From: Macrolepiota albuminosa | Taxonomy: Eukaryota > Basidiomycota > Agaricomycetes > Agaricales > Agaricaceae | Direction of reading: 5' to 3' | DNA: 64,000 bases | NCBI GenBank assembly: GCA_027475525.1 | Contig: JAMWFC010000033.1 | Coordinates: 372,001 to 436,000, forward strand | In this document: in pieces, positions 10,545 to 20,956 of the stretch | How positions within the stretch are numbered: the stretch's first letter is position 1 | Layout of the letters: the number at the start of each line of letters is the position of its first letter | The notes under the pieces: generated by a model | What the model saw: the letters and a program-made list of their open reading frames with translations, nothing else | Database searches by the model: none | What the model was told of the DNA's origin: nothing | Position numbers and translations under genes: made by a program

Positions 10545-12991
10545 ATGCCAGTGATTGATGTTAGCAGCCCCAGAGATTCCCCTCAAACTCGCAGGGACGA
10601 AGGTCTACCTGGTGCAGAAGTTGCTCATGGTTCAGATAGAATTCCATTTCCACATGCAGAAGAACCCTCGACCCCAGCAACACGTACGTATCAGATGTTT
10701 ATCATTGTGGCTTTATTACTTACCTATAGTAGTTGAAGCGACGAAAAGCCCGACAGGTGCGTCAGTTTTACAATTTGGCAACGCACGCAAAATTGATATG
10801 ATGGTATGATAGACTCTCAAGAAACGAGTTCCTCGAAACAAACATCATCAGATAAGTTATCTGCACTTCCCGCTACGAAGAGCCTACCAAGCACAAACCG
10901 TTTTCTTCGTTCTCCCATAAGCAACTCTAGTAATTTTTCACCCAATCGTGGTTATCGTCGTAGTCTTGATGCATCTGTCTCGCTTCCTTCTTTTTCCAAT
11001 GCCGATCTTGACACACCGCATGTCTGGATCCCAACCGTTACGCATGGCCAGCGTGCACATTCGTTAGACCATTCTCCGGAGAAAGGCACTCCGAGACAAA
11101 GAGTATCCTTTGATAGTGACCGAGGCTCTTTGCCTACCATCCAGAGTGTTAGACAAGGTATCTACTGCCTCTCCATTACCAGGACACACCGTGTCTAATA
11201 ACAACGTAGCGTTTTCTCGTATCAGTAGGGTTAGCGACCCTGCAATTACATCCCCTGCACAGCGTTCTTCAGCATACCGTGACTCACAAAGGGACCAAGA
11301 ATCGCTGTCGCCTGGATCGCGCTCTCCATCGCAATCGCGTTCCCGCGCGGCATCTCCACTGCGTCTCTTCCAGCAATGGTCAGCCGGGCGCCACCGCCAT
11401 CAGCACCATAATGACGACCCCTTCGTACCCATCAATCCCTACAAGTTTAGAACCCACTTCCGTTTCCCATGTTTCCCAAGCAATTCGGATACCCATACAG
11501 CTCTCACCACCAGCCTGGATTCCACAGATACCACCAGATGCGAGGCATGCGCCTGCGTTTTCATGTCGCCAATTAAAGTTCTATGGAACAACACCCGCAC
11601 TTTTCTCGGGGACACCCTGCCCCGCGAAGTATACCTAAACATCCTCCTCCGTCTCCCAGCAATGTACTTTACCCGTGTCGCCCGGATCTTCGAAGACGCC
11701 GAAGTCAGCAGGCCCGATATCCAGCGCATGATTGAGAGTGGTGGCGGCCTGAACTCCAGCCCTTTCTTTGGTCCCTCAATGTCGGAACAGGTCACCGTAG
11801 ACTCTGGTATACCAAATATTGTACGTACGATGGACTACCCGCCTACTCCTGCAAGTGCGCCTGTGGCACGGTCGCCTCCGATGGCGGGTATCGGGCTTGC
11901 GGCGCATGTCGGTACGGCTGCAGCAGGACCGCATTTACCTTTGCCATTTCCGGATGAGTGGACGCCGCCGCATGTATCTCCCGCTCTGATCAGGTTCAAG
12001 AACTCCTGGGAGACGTTTGTGGATTCACTCGTTAGAGAGTGGAAAACTCTAAATGTCGTCTCTGCGCTTCTGTTATCGTACGTCTTTGTTTTTGCTGCGA
12101 AATGTCATCATAAATTATTGGTTATTCCATTAGGGCTATTCTTACTATGTTTCAAATCCCGAGTGCGGCAGACGATCCTATAACACGGACGGCAGCGTTT
12201 CTTTCATTGATTTGTGCTTTGATGAGCTTGTCTTATGGGTGTATGTATATCGTCAGATTTGGGACCATGCGAAGTATGTTCAGAGCGGCTAAATGGGCAG
12301 AAGTAGGGTCAACTCTTTTGCTTCATGTCATGTCCGTTCACGTCTATCCATAGGAAGCACGCAAGACTAAGACCGTTATATGGTGGAACGTATGGGTCCT
12401 GCTGGCAATGCCAGCTGTTTGGATGTCATGGTTCGTGCTAATCTTTTCAACTGACAGATACCAGTGATCAATCCTGAGCACATATCTAGGGCAATGGTAC
12501 TCTTCATCGCTTCAATACTTTCCTTCGTGTGGCGCACTGGCTCTGTGAGCGATCCTGACGACCGACCTCCTCTGAAAGAACACAGCGCTCTAGGTGCGCG
12601 ACTCGCTGTCACAGGCGTGTTCGCACTAGGCATGGTATATTTTATTCTGATTGTGCGGACATTGAAGAGCTACGGGATGCACACAAGCAATAAGACTTTG
12701 CGTCAGAGGGAACCTGCAGTGGTTGAGCAGACGCCCCGACCGGGTGCGAGGGATGGCGTAGATGTTACAGCTGAAAGACCGGGCCGTGAACGACAACGTG
12801 GAGTCTCTCGACCGATGAGGCCGGAAGAGCCGCCGGAGATGGAGTCGAAACATGGGGGAGAACCATATAAGGAGAGGAAGGAGAAGGGTGGATTGAGGTC
12901 CATTTTGGGACTTGGTATTATGGGAATTGGGACGCGAGAGAATGGTCGTGTGGTTCACCTTGACATGGAGAAAGGAGATGATTTGGCTTAG
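10545..12991 (+). CDS. multi-pass membrane protein of unknown function
   Basis: Not recognised. I place the start at the ATG at 10545 and join seven exons across introns beginning near 10684, 10761, 11158, 12079, 12309 and 12433. Each has matching phase; the last runs to ATCTAG at 12490. The first ~350 residues are Ser/Pro-rich and probably disordered (QSRSRAASPLRL), then comes a compact segment, LPREVYLNILLRLPAMYFTR, that may be a folded domain. The C-terminal half has about four hydrophobic helices: around VVSALLLSAILTMF, AAFLSLICALMSLSYGCMYI, WWNVWVLLAMPAVWMSWAMV with LFIASILSFVW, and LAVTGVFALGMVYFILIV. A charged tail of ~100 residues ends the protein. The layout resembles a basidiomycete-restricted integral membrane protein. 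No catalytic motif is seen. Confidence 0.75.
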
Positions 12992-13886
12992 AATCATAAA
13001 TCTTGTATATTATAGATTTACCCATGAAAAACGAAGGGGAAAGGACAATGCCAAAGGTAGTGAAATCACCGATCAGTATAATCTTTGGATACTTGTTAGA
13101 TCGGCCATATGCATGATGCCATGATTCTTGTTATATAGAGATCGTCCCTTAAGTCGGAATCTGCCGGGGATTCGCTCTCGGATCACGTGGCTAGCACTCC
13201 GCAACAGTTATTCATTTTTTCCTGGCCAAATCGCAAGGCTGGTAGACACTTTGGGCGCTCTCGAGCTCTCTTTCCTAGTTTACAAGATGTCAAATCCATC
13301 CCTTTTTTGATGGTGGGATATTGATAAAAAAAAATCGCACAGGTGTAATCATCACAAGGTGCATCAATTCAGTAAGGTTTGCCAAACATTGATTCATGAA
13401 TCTTAATGTAGATGTATGATTGAGCGCCTCAAGCGCAAATACGCCTCCTATGATGTGGTAGGATTTGACATATCATCCTATGATAACCCGCCTCATCGCG
13501 GGGTTGAAGGAGCAAACTACAAATCAACAGAGGCTTTATGCTCTGTTTCTCAAGCCACAGTCTTATCTCACGCTAAATGTTCATCCTGAGAATCAGCTCC
13601 TCCGTGTGGCTGCGTGATAAAGGTAGTTTGAACCACATGATACTTGAGGTTGTTTCGGCCAGCAATTGATAACACAGCAGCTGCTAGGAAGGCTTCGTAA
13701 AGGTGGGAACTGAAAAGAAATCAGTGGAGCCGTAACGATCAAGTGAGATTTCCCCTTTCCTAACTTGACGAAACTGTGATCAGCCTTATCCCCAACAGCT
13801 TCTGCACTGATGACAAGTGCGTGCGACAATTAGCGGAACCCCATTGAATGTTCACTCTGATCTAAGCCCTTCAGCCTTTGCCTGCA
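12992..13886. other. intergenic, no gene seen
   Basis: Spacer between the membrane-protein gene and the first kinase. Only short frames are present. There is an A-run at 13326-13334 and a short duplication of CCTATGATG/CCTATGATA around 13447-13483. No regulatory site can be assigned with confidence. Confidence 0.4.
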
Positions 13887-15449
13887 ATGCCGATTGACTC
13901 TGATTTCTCTGCCTCAGAGCTAGAATTTCTTACCGCGCAGGCATGTTCTGATTTTGTCGACTGGAGATCCCTGGATTGGGACAGTAATATCGTAAAGACT
14001 TCGGTCAATTTCGAATCGCCTATAGCGGTCTCATCCTCAAATACCTTGCGTCCTGAGACCTCCGCACAGATTACAAATATCTCTGAACGCCTCATCAAGA
14101 CCTTTGCTAATTACGACACGTATATGACATTCCTGGGACATCGCGGAGATTCTGCTCAAGATTTGCTTGATCTCCTCCAAAAGGTGCACGACCATTCTCT
14201 GCTACTCGAGTGTAGCTTGACTTGTCAGTCCAGCTCTTAGATCACGCTCCACTCAAGCCAAAATTTCGTGTCCTGCTCTACGTTGCGCTTGTTAGACTAT
14301 GCCGAAAATCTGAACTTTGCCCGAGATCCTTCTATCTTCAAGGCGTGAGTGGCCAAGAAGAATATCCACATTCAGCTGGATATTTTGGAGACATTTATAA
14401 GGCTTATTACAAAGGAAAGTCTGTATGTCTCAAAGTTGTCAAGCTGTTCCACAAGTCAGATCCATCTCAATATCACAAGGTGTGGTATGCTTTGACATTG
14501 TCTAGGGATGGTTATTTATCATTTATCATTGTATCCTTCAGGCGTTCTCCCGTGAAGCTGTCGTGTGGGCTCAGTTATTGCATCCCAACGTCCTCCCGTT
14601 TTATGGTATCCATTTCTTGAACGATCGGCGCAAAAGCTTTTGTTTGGTGTCACCCTGGATATCCAGAGGAAATGTACTCGAGTTTCTGACTGAGGTTCCC
14701 AATGCTCATCGACCCTGCTTGGTAAGGTCCCTTTTTGCAGTCAATCTTACTTCAGGAGTTTGATTCAATTTGATCGTTCAGATCTACGGTATAGCCGCAG
14801 GGATGGAGTATCTACACAAAAACGGCGTCGTTCACGGAGATTTGAAGCCTATAAATATACTCGTAGCCGAGCCTGAGCAAGCGCTCCTGACGGATTTCGG
14901 TTTTTCCTACGTCACAGACGACCATGGTCTCCAAAATCAAAATCTGTCCTCTGTGCATGCTCCTGGAGGCACATGGATGTATGAAGCTCCTGAGAGGCTT
15001 GAAGATCCCAAGAGTAGAAGGACGAGAGCAAGTGACGTTTTCTCTTTTGGGATGGTCTGTTATGAGGTAGCAGTATATCTTTGTTTTCCACGAGATGCTT
15101 ATGCTCCTTATAGTTATTCACTCATCCACCTCTTATAAACGTCAAGACTATGAGTACCACATCCGTTCATTCAAAAATAACACATATTCCTCCCCAACCT
15201 CTCGAATCACTCAGTGAATTTTCAGGTCGAGGGTTGACAAATGAGATTCGGCAAGTGATAGAACGCTGCTGGTCTTGCGATCCCAATGCTCGGCCGACTG
15301 CGACGATGATTACACAATGCTTGCCACCTGTCGACATTAAATACGCATTCACCGAATGGTCCCTTCTTTCGAGGCCCGGATTCGATTCGCAAAATGGCCG
15401 GGTCGATGATACGATTGAAAAAGCTCTTTATCATCTGCGATCACTGTAG
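13887..15449 (+). CDS. tyrosine-kinase-like (TKL) protein kinase, copy 1
   Basis: Protein kinase of the TKL type that is expanded in Agaricomycetes. Introns begin at 14183, 14479, 14721 and 15067, all in phase. An N-terminal module ending DLLDLLQK-LLDHAPLKPKFR-VALVRLCRKSELCPRSF is shared by all three copies in the array. The kinase domain follows: G-loop SAGYFGDIYKAYY, Lys in VCLKVVK, hinge region LVSPWISRGNVLEFL, catalytic loop HGDLKPINIL, DFG in LTDFGFSYV, EAPE, and the late helix IERCWSCDPNARPTA. The usual HRD is HGD (non-RD), but Asp, Lys and Asn are kept, so activity is plausible. The segment after DVFSFGMVCYE is short and diverged (LFTHPPLINVKT) compared with copy 3. No membrane segment or signal peptide is seen. 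Substrate unknown. Confidence 0.85.
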
Positions 15450-16653
15450 TCGTTATAATTATCGTTCTCTTCTACTTTATAACGACGCTCTGAATATGGC
15501 GAGTACTTTAGACGGATTGGTACTCTGATTTCTTCTTATCTCTTGTTCTCTATTACATTCAACTGCACATTTTGTAAACCCAGTTTGTCTCGATCTGGAC
15601 TCCGGTCCATGCATTACGTGACTCCATCAGATAGAAACTTCAGCACGTCTCAGAATTTGCAGGTTTGCGTCCCTCAAACCCAAGGTCTACGTGTGTGCTC
15701 CGAATTAAATATCCTAATCCAGAGTCTAGGCTCGTCTAACTCATCGGTTCACGTCATTCCTGCGACACTTGTGTAAGTTCTTGCGATCCTGCTTCCCAGA
15801 CAAGACTCTACTGAAAAGAAGCCATTCCAAGAATTTTTCGATATCTCGAAGGCAGGCTGAGGAAAACTATCCTGTTCGGGTAGCTAATCCGCACGTGACA
15901 TGACCAGTGTCAACTTCTTTGACTAGGTGCTTCTATCGTACCTGCCTCATGGTCACAGCTGGATCGGGACCACGAAGTGACCATGCGCAGGATGCGAAAC
16001 TGTAAATGCCGACTACTAGATCTAAACACTTCAGAACTGAGATTGTTTTATCTTTTGGTCAACTACTACCTGCTTGATGATTATACGTTAACGCTCATTG
16101 TGAGTGTCCAGAGGTGGCTCCACATTGGCAGGGCTTACCATTGTGTCAGCATGATAGTTCTTGGAAGTGATATTGGCCCTGAACTTGTCCATATTTGACT
16201 CTGGGAACGGTGTTGACAAAAGTGGGCGATCGTAAGCTGCGAGTAACCCGGTGCGGCGCCAACGATGACAGATGGCGCTGAATAAAGATAGATAACCCTC
16301 CACGTCTCAGATCAGTGGGGTTCTTCTCAAGCCACGCGTCAGTTAATTTCATTCTCATAGATTGTGTGCCTGTCGAGACTCAAGTGCCGGTACTCAAGGA
16401 ATCAGTGGGATCTGATAATCGAGTAAGAAGTACCCGATGTTATGGAATAACAGGATATTCTGGGACTTCGGAATGCTTACGAATGATTCTGATTTCGAAC
16501 AAGTTCGAGTGCTGGTAAACAAGACGACGGTTGCCCGTCAGTTCGATTTAAATAACCCTCTTTTTTGCCACAATAAATCGTCATCCCTTAATACTCCTTG
16601 TTTCTCAAACAGACTATTGACAAGCTACTCAGGACGCCCAGTAGTCATCCAAA
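15450..16653. other. intergenic between kinase copies 1 and 2
   Basis: 1.2 kb without a convincing gene. Short frames at 15977-16198 (+) and 16088-16358 (-) overlap and show no domain. The spacing is close to that between copies 2 and 3 (about 1.06 kb), as expected if the unit duplicated with its promoter, though I see no strong sequence identity by eye. Confidence 0.4.
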
Positions 16654-18184
16654 ATGAATGACCCTGACTTGTTGTCCTTTTCTGAGGTGGCATTCCTTGC
16701 TGCACAGACTGGATGGAACTCATCTTCAGACTGGGATGCTCGTTTGGAATCATCTGCTGCTGCTTTTGAATCAACCGTAGATGCATTGCGCATAGTCAAC
16801 TTAGGCCCAGAATTTGCTCACATGATTAGAGGAATCTGTAGCATACTCAAAAAAATCTTTACCAGCCATGATAAATATCTGAAGTTTCTTGCTTATCGTG
16901 GCGAAGCGGCTCAGGACCTGCTCGATATTCTTCAAAAGGTGCGCCAAATTGTACTGCTCTCACTTCACTGGTTACATGAATGTCTGCATAGCTATTGGAT
17001 CATGCCCCACTCCAGCCTCAATTTCGTTCACTTCTCTATGTGGCTCTGGTTCGACTTTGCCGTAAATCTGAGCTCTGTCCACGGTCTTTCACCCTTTACG
17101 GAGTGAACAACAAAGAAAAAGACACTCTGTTTCCTGGTTCTTTCGGCGATGTTCATGTAGCTTACTACAATGGGATCCCTGTATGCATTAAATCTGTTAA
17201 AGTATATCGTGAACGGGACAGCGAGGAAAGTTTTATCCGGAGAAAGGGTATCGCTCGCAAGGTAGGCTGAATTCATATGTACATTTCCTAGTATCCCAAT
17301 CAATGTTGCCAGGCATTTCTTCGTGAAGCTGTTGTGTGGAGTCAATTGTCGCATGCCAATGTCCTTCCGTTCTACGGAATCTGCTTTCTCAAAACAGACA
17401 AACTCTACCTTGTCTCGCCTCTGGCGCCAAACGGTAACGTCAATCAATACCTGCGGGACAGGCCTGAAACCAATCGATATAACTATCTGCGTCGTTATTG
17501 TTCGGATCTGACATTTAAATACGATATTTAGATTTATGGGGTTGCTGCCGGGATGGAATATCTTCACCAAAATGGCGTCGCTCACGGGGACTTGAAGTGC
17601 GATAACGTTCTTGTCGCAGAACCCGAACAAGCACTTCTTACAGACTTTGGTTTTTCCTACGTTACTGACAATTGCGGTCTCAACCATTGGACGCATTCCT
17701 CTGATCATGCAAGGGGTGGAACATGGGCATTTGAAGCCCCAGAACGAGTTGCTGATCGCAGTAGGAGAAGGGATGGAGCGAGCGACGTGTTCGCATTTGG
17801 ATTGCTTTGCTTTGAAGTAAAATAAGCGACCTATGTGTCCACAACGAAGACGCTGATACTCCAGATAGATGTTCACTTTCCCGTCGCTAGAGGCTCCTGA
17901 TATCCGTCATGTCCATGATAACATTGTCCATCATTCTAAACTCCCTCAGCAGCCTATACGATATTTGTCGCGTGGTCTGACTGACAATATGTGGACACTC
18001 ATGGGTGACGTGCTGGTCTCACGAGCCAAGCTATCGTCCAACTGCGACAGACATCAAGGGACAACTGTCATCAAGTTCCCGAGGGGGCCAGGCGGTCTTA
18101 TTCAACAGCAGAATGATGCGGCCTGGCTTTCAATCAGCTGATGCTACGGTCACAAAAGCCCTGAACCATTTACGTGCACTGTGA
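16654..18184 (+). pseudogene. TKL protein kinase, copy 2, frame-disrupted
   Basis: Same architecture as its neighbours: N-terminal module ending LDILQK-LLDHAPLQPQFR, G-loop PGSFGDVHVAYY, Lys in VCIKSVK, HGDLKCDNVL, DFG in LTDFGFSYVT, FEAPE and DVFAFGLLCFE. Two lesions are visible. At 17487-17531 every candidate GT donor after NRYNYL is phase 1, while the exon resuming IYGVAAGMEYL needs phase 0. At about 18001-18010 the frame of NMWTLMG shifts by one. The family ending (CWSHEPSYRPTATD to ALNHLRAL) continues in the next frame to a stop at 18182-18184, whereas the unshifted frame ends at 18141 with unrelated residues. Either lesion would remove or scramble kinase sequence. Loss is probably recent, since the rest of the reading frame is clean. 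Sequencing error is the main alternative. Confidence 0.7.
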
Positions 18185-19241
18185 ATACTTGCCTTATTTA
18201 CTTTCCACGTCTTCCATTTTTGTTTGGCAATTTGGTTTGCTTGTACTTTAGTTAGGTATTTTTTGTCATTCGGGATTGCCCGAGAGCCATAAGTCACACT
18301 TGATCCCAATGAAAACACAGTCGTAAATTTGAGGTTAAATTGTCGTCTGAGAACACGAAGGCACTAACCAGGGGGAGACATATTGTATCAAAGTCAAATA
18401 TTTATGAGGCGTAACCGGCACCGGCTGAAAAGAGAGTGTACCTTCAGTACCAGATAAATAAACTTCCGCGTCAATATAATCATTACCTCTAAGTAATACA
18501 AAGAACAAGTCATTGTTTACTCACTGCACGAGTTATTATACCGAAATTCAAACAAACCGTGTCCAACTTGAAACTTTACGATTGTCAATGGCCACACAAC
18601 GAGACTATATCCTGCACAATGACTAGTGAACAAGGGACCACGCCTTAACATTAAAACAAATCACATCGACCATCCAATAGCAATCCAAGCAGTAATTTGC
18701 CACTAGATACCATACATTGATAATCATTTAAATCACTAATTGAAGTGGAAATACATCTTCACTTATGGACGAATACAATTATTTAGTCTACGGGAAGTAA
18801 TCAGCACGAGGTAAGTAACGTAGTAGGTATAGGCTCACCCTCAGTCACCCCGGTATAAAGTAGTACGACTGAGGGTGCGCTCTGTGTAAGTCTAGATAAG
18901 AAGAAGGAAAATAAAAAAGGTTTAATTCCAAAACTAGCAAATACAGCTCGCCGAGCCACCTGAGCCAAGAGAGAAAAAAATAAAACGAGAGGTATTCGTA
19001 TAAGGAATTCGTATAAGGAAACTATAGCGTAACAGCTGTAGAATGAATTATTGTTCAACATCAATACATAGCCATTGAGACAAATCTTCATATTCCATAG
19101 GTCTGATTTTGTATATATGAATCAATGAAATAGCATATAGTAGGCTGTGGATGCTGAAGACAAAATAGGCAATCAGCGGTGATTGCCGATCAAGTTGGGT
19201 AATTACTTGAGTTCCGAACCGTCCCTCATTCACAAACTCTC
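18185..19241. other. intergenic between kinase copies 2 and 3
   Basis: Just over 1 kb with no gene. It contains one TATA-centred palindrome (18836-18877) and a tandem GTATAAGGAA / TTCGTATAAGGAA duplication at 18996-19020. Confidence 0.5.
18836..18877. repeat. CACCCTCAGTC...GACTGAGGGTG palindrome with TATA core
   Basis: Eleven-nt perfect inverted arms at 18836-18846 and 18867-18877 flank CACCCCGGTATAAAGTAGTAC-type sequence containing GGTATAAA. The same layout, in reverse orientation, is at 48970-49002. It looks like the promoter part of an LTR or other repeat. Confidence 0.7.
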
Positions 19242-20823
19242 ATGCCGAATTCACATGATACAAAGAGCTTCGATCGCTTGACCAGCAATCGACATTGTAG
19301 AAGTTCGTCCAAAGAGCCAAACTTGCCCACTAATTTCCTCCATGCTCAAACAAGATGGTATTCTGGGGATGAATATGTAGACTGGGACAATATTGTTTTG
19401 TCATCCTTAGCCAATTGCTTATTGGAGCCAGGCGTTGATAGCCAAATTGTGGATATTTGTGCGCGACTCCTGGATGTCTTCTCCACGCGAGAGAAATACA
19501 CGAAGTTTCTGGGCTATCGCAATGACGTGGCGCAAGATATGCTTGATCTCCTTCAAAAGGTGTGCGACTTTGATTGTTTGGTTCTAACATTCCATAAAAT
19601 CATCATCTAGCTATTGGATCATGCACCCCTCAAATCTCAGTTTCGTGCAACTATTGTAGTGTCTCTTGTACGTTTGAGTCAAAAATCAAAACTATATCCC
19701 CGCTGCTTCTCTGTCGACGGCGACATCCAACGGGAGGAATATCCGTATTCTGCTGGGAGTTTTGGCGACGTCTATAAAGCCTATTACGACGGACAACCTA
19801 TATGCCTAAAAATATGCAGACTATACCAGTATTCTGATCGAACTCTTCTTTACGAGGTACATCTTAATTCATTCTTCTTACCCACTTTTGGCCGATGCTT
19901 CTATTATCAACCCAGACATTCTACCGTGAAGCGATAATCTGGGGCCAGCTCTTCCATCCCAATGTCCTTCCATTCTATGGTATTCACAGTCTTGGCGATT
20001 TCCGGAAAAGTTTGTGCCTCGTCTCCCCTTGGATATCTAATGGGAACCTTCTTGATTTCTTGAGTGAAAGGCCGCATATTGATAGAATACCTCTGGTGCA
20101 GAACACATTTCTGCTTCTCTTTCACTCAATGATGACTCAATGTGTTGTAGATCCGTGACATCGCTGAAGGAATGGAGTATCTTCACATGAACGGAATTGT
20201 CCATGGCGACTTGAAGAGCACAAATATACTTGTTACAGATCTTGAACGAGCCTGTCTTACGGATTTTGGCCTTTCATATATATCAAACGACAGTGGCATA
20301 ACCGGACATGCCCTCTCGTCCAATTATGATCCTTCTAGAGCAAGCTATGAAGCCCCGGAGCTTCTTGATCTGGATGTTGAATGCATTCAAAAAACGCAAG
20401 CGAGTGATGTGTACGCATTTGGAATGGTCTGCTTTGAGGTACATAAAACAAAATTTATGATGTAATTGAAGCCCTAATAACTCCGTAAAATAGACTTTGA
20501 CTGGACAGCGTCCTTTTGGCAATTCCGGTCCCATGCTTGTCTACCGAAAGACTTTGAAAGGCGAACATCCAAGCCGGCCATCTGATACAAATTGCTTAGA
20601 ACGTGGTTTGACCGATGACCTCTGGCTTTTAATGCAGAGCTGCTGGTCATCTTCTCCTCAGGATCGGCCGAATGCTACCCATATCACACAATGTCTACCG
20701 CATGTTAAAGAGCGCCCGACTGACAAATGGACGCGTTTTCAACGACCTGACTTCGACACATCCAATGGACATGTCGACGAAACAATTGAGAGAGCTCTTT
20801 CACACTTGCAATGGCTTGACTAG
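19242..20823 (+). CDS. tyrosine-kinase-like (TKL) protein kinase, copy 3
   Basis: Third and apparently intact member of the array. Introns begin at 19559, 19856, 20098 and 20438; all keep phase. The N-terminal ~60 residues are unlike copies 1 and 2, but the module QDMLDLLQK-LLDHAPLKSQFR is conserved. Kinase landmarks: SAGSFGDVYKAYY, Lys in ICLKICR, HGDLKSTNIL (non-RD), LTDFGLSYI, YEAPELL, DVYAFGMVCFE and the complete lobe segment LTGQRPFGNSGPMLVY that is degenerate in copies 1 and 2. It ends with SCWSSSPQDRPNATHI and a C-terminus of the form ETIERALSHLQWLD. The APE motif is present and the active site residues are all kept. Converges on the DUF6535 gene with 133 bp between stops. Confidence 0.87.
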
Positions 20824-20956
20824 AGGAGTCGTCATTTTTATTGTATTTTCACGCTTCATCCACCTTGCCTGACAGACTGACACTTGTTCAACTCTATAGA
20901 GAGATTACTGTCCATGGTACAAGCTGGTGTCCAGTTGAATACTTGGAGAAAAGTAT

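Noticed and set aside
17028..17876. 282-codon minus-strand frame across kinase copy 2
   Set aside because: It is antisense to clear kinase exons and has no domain of its own.
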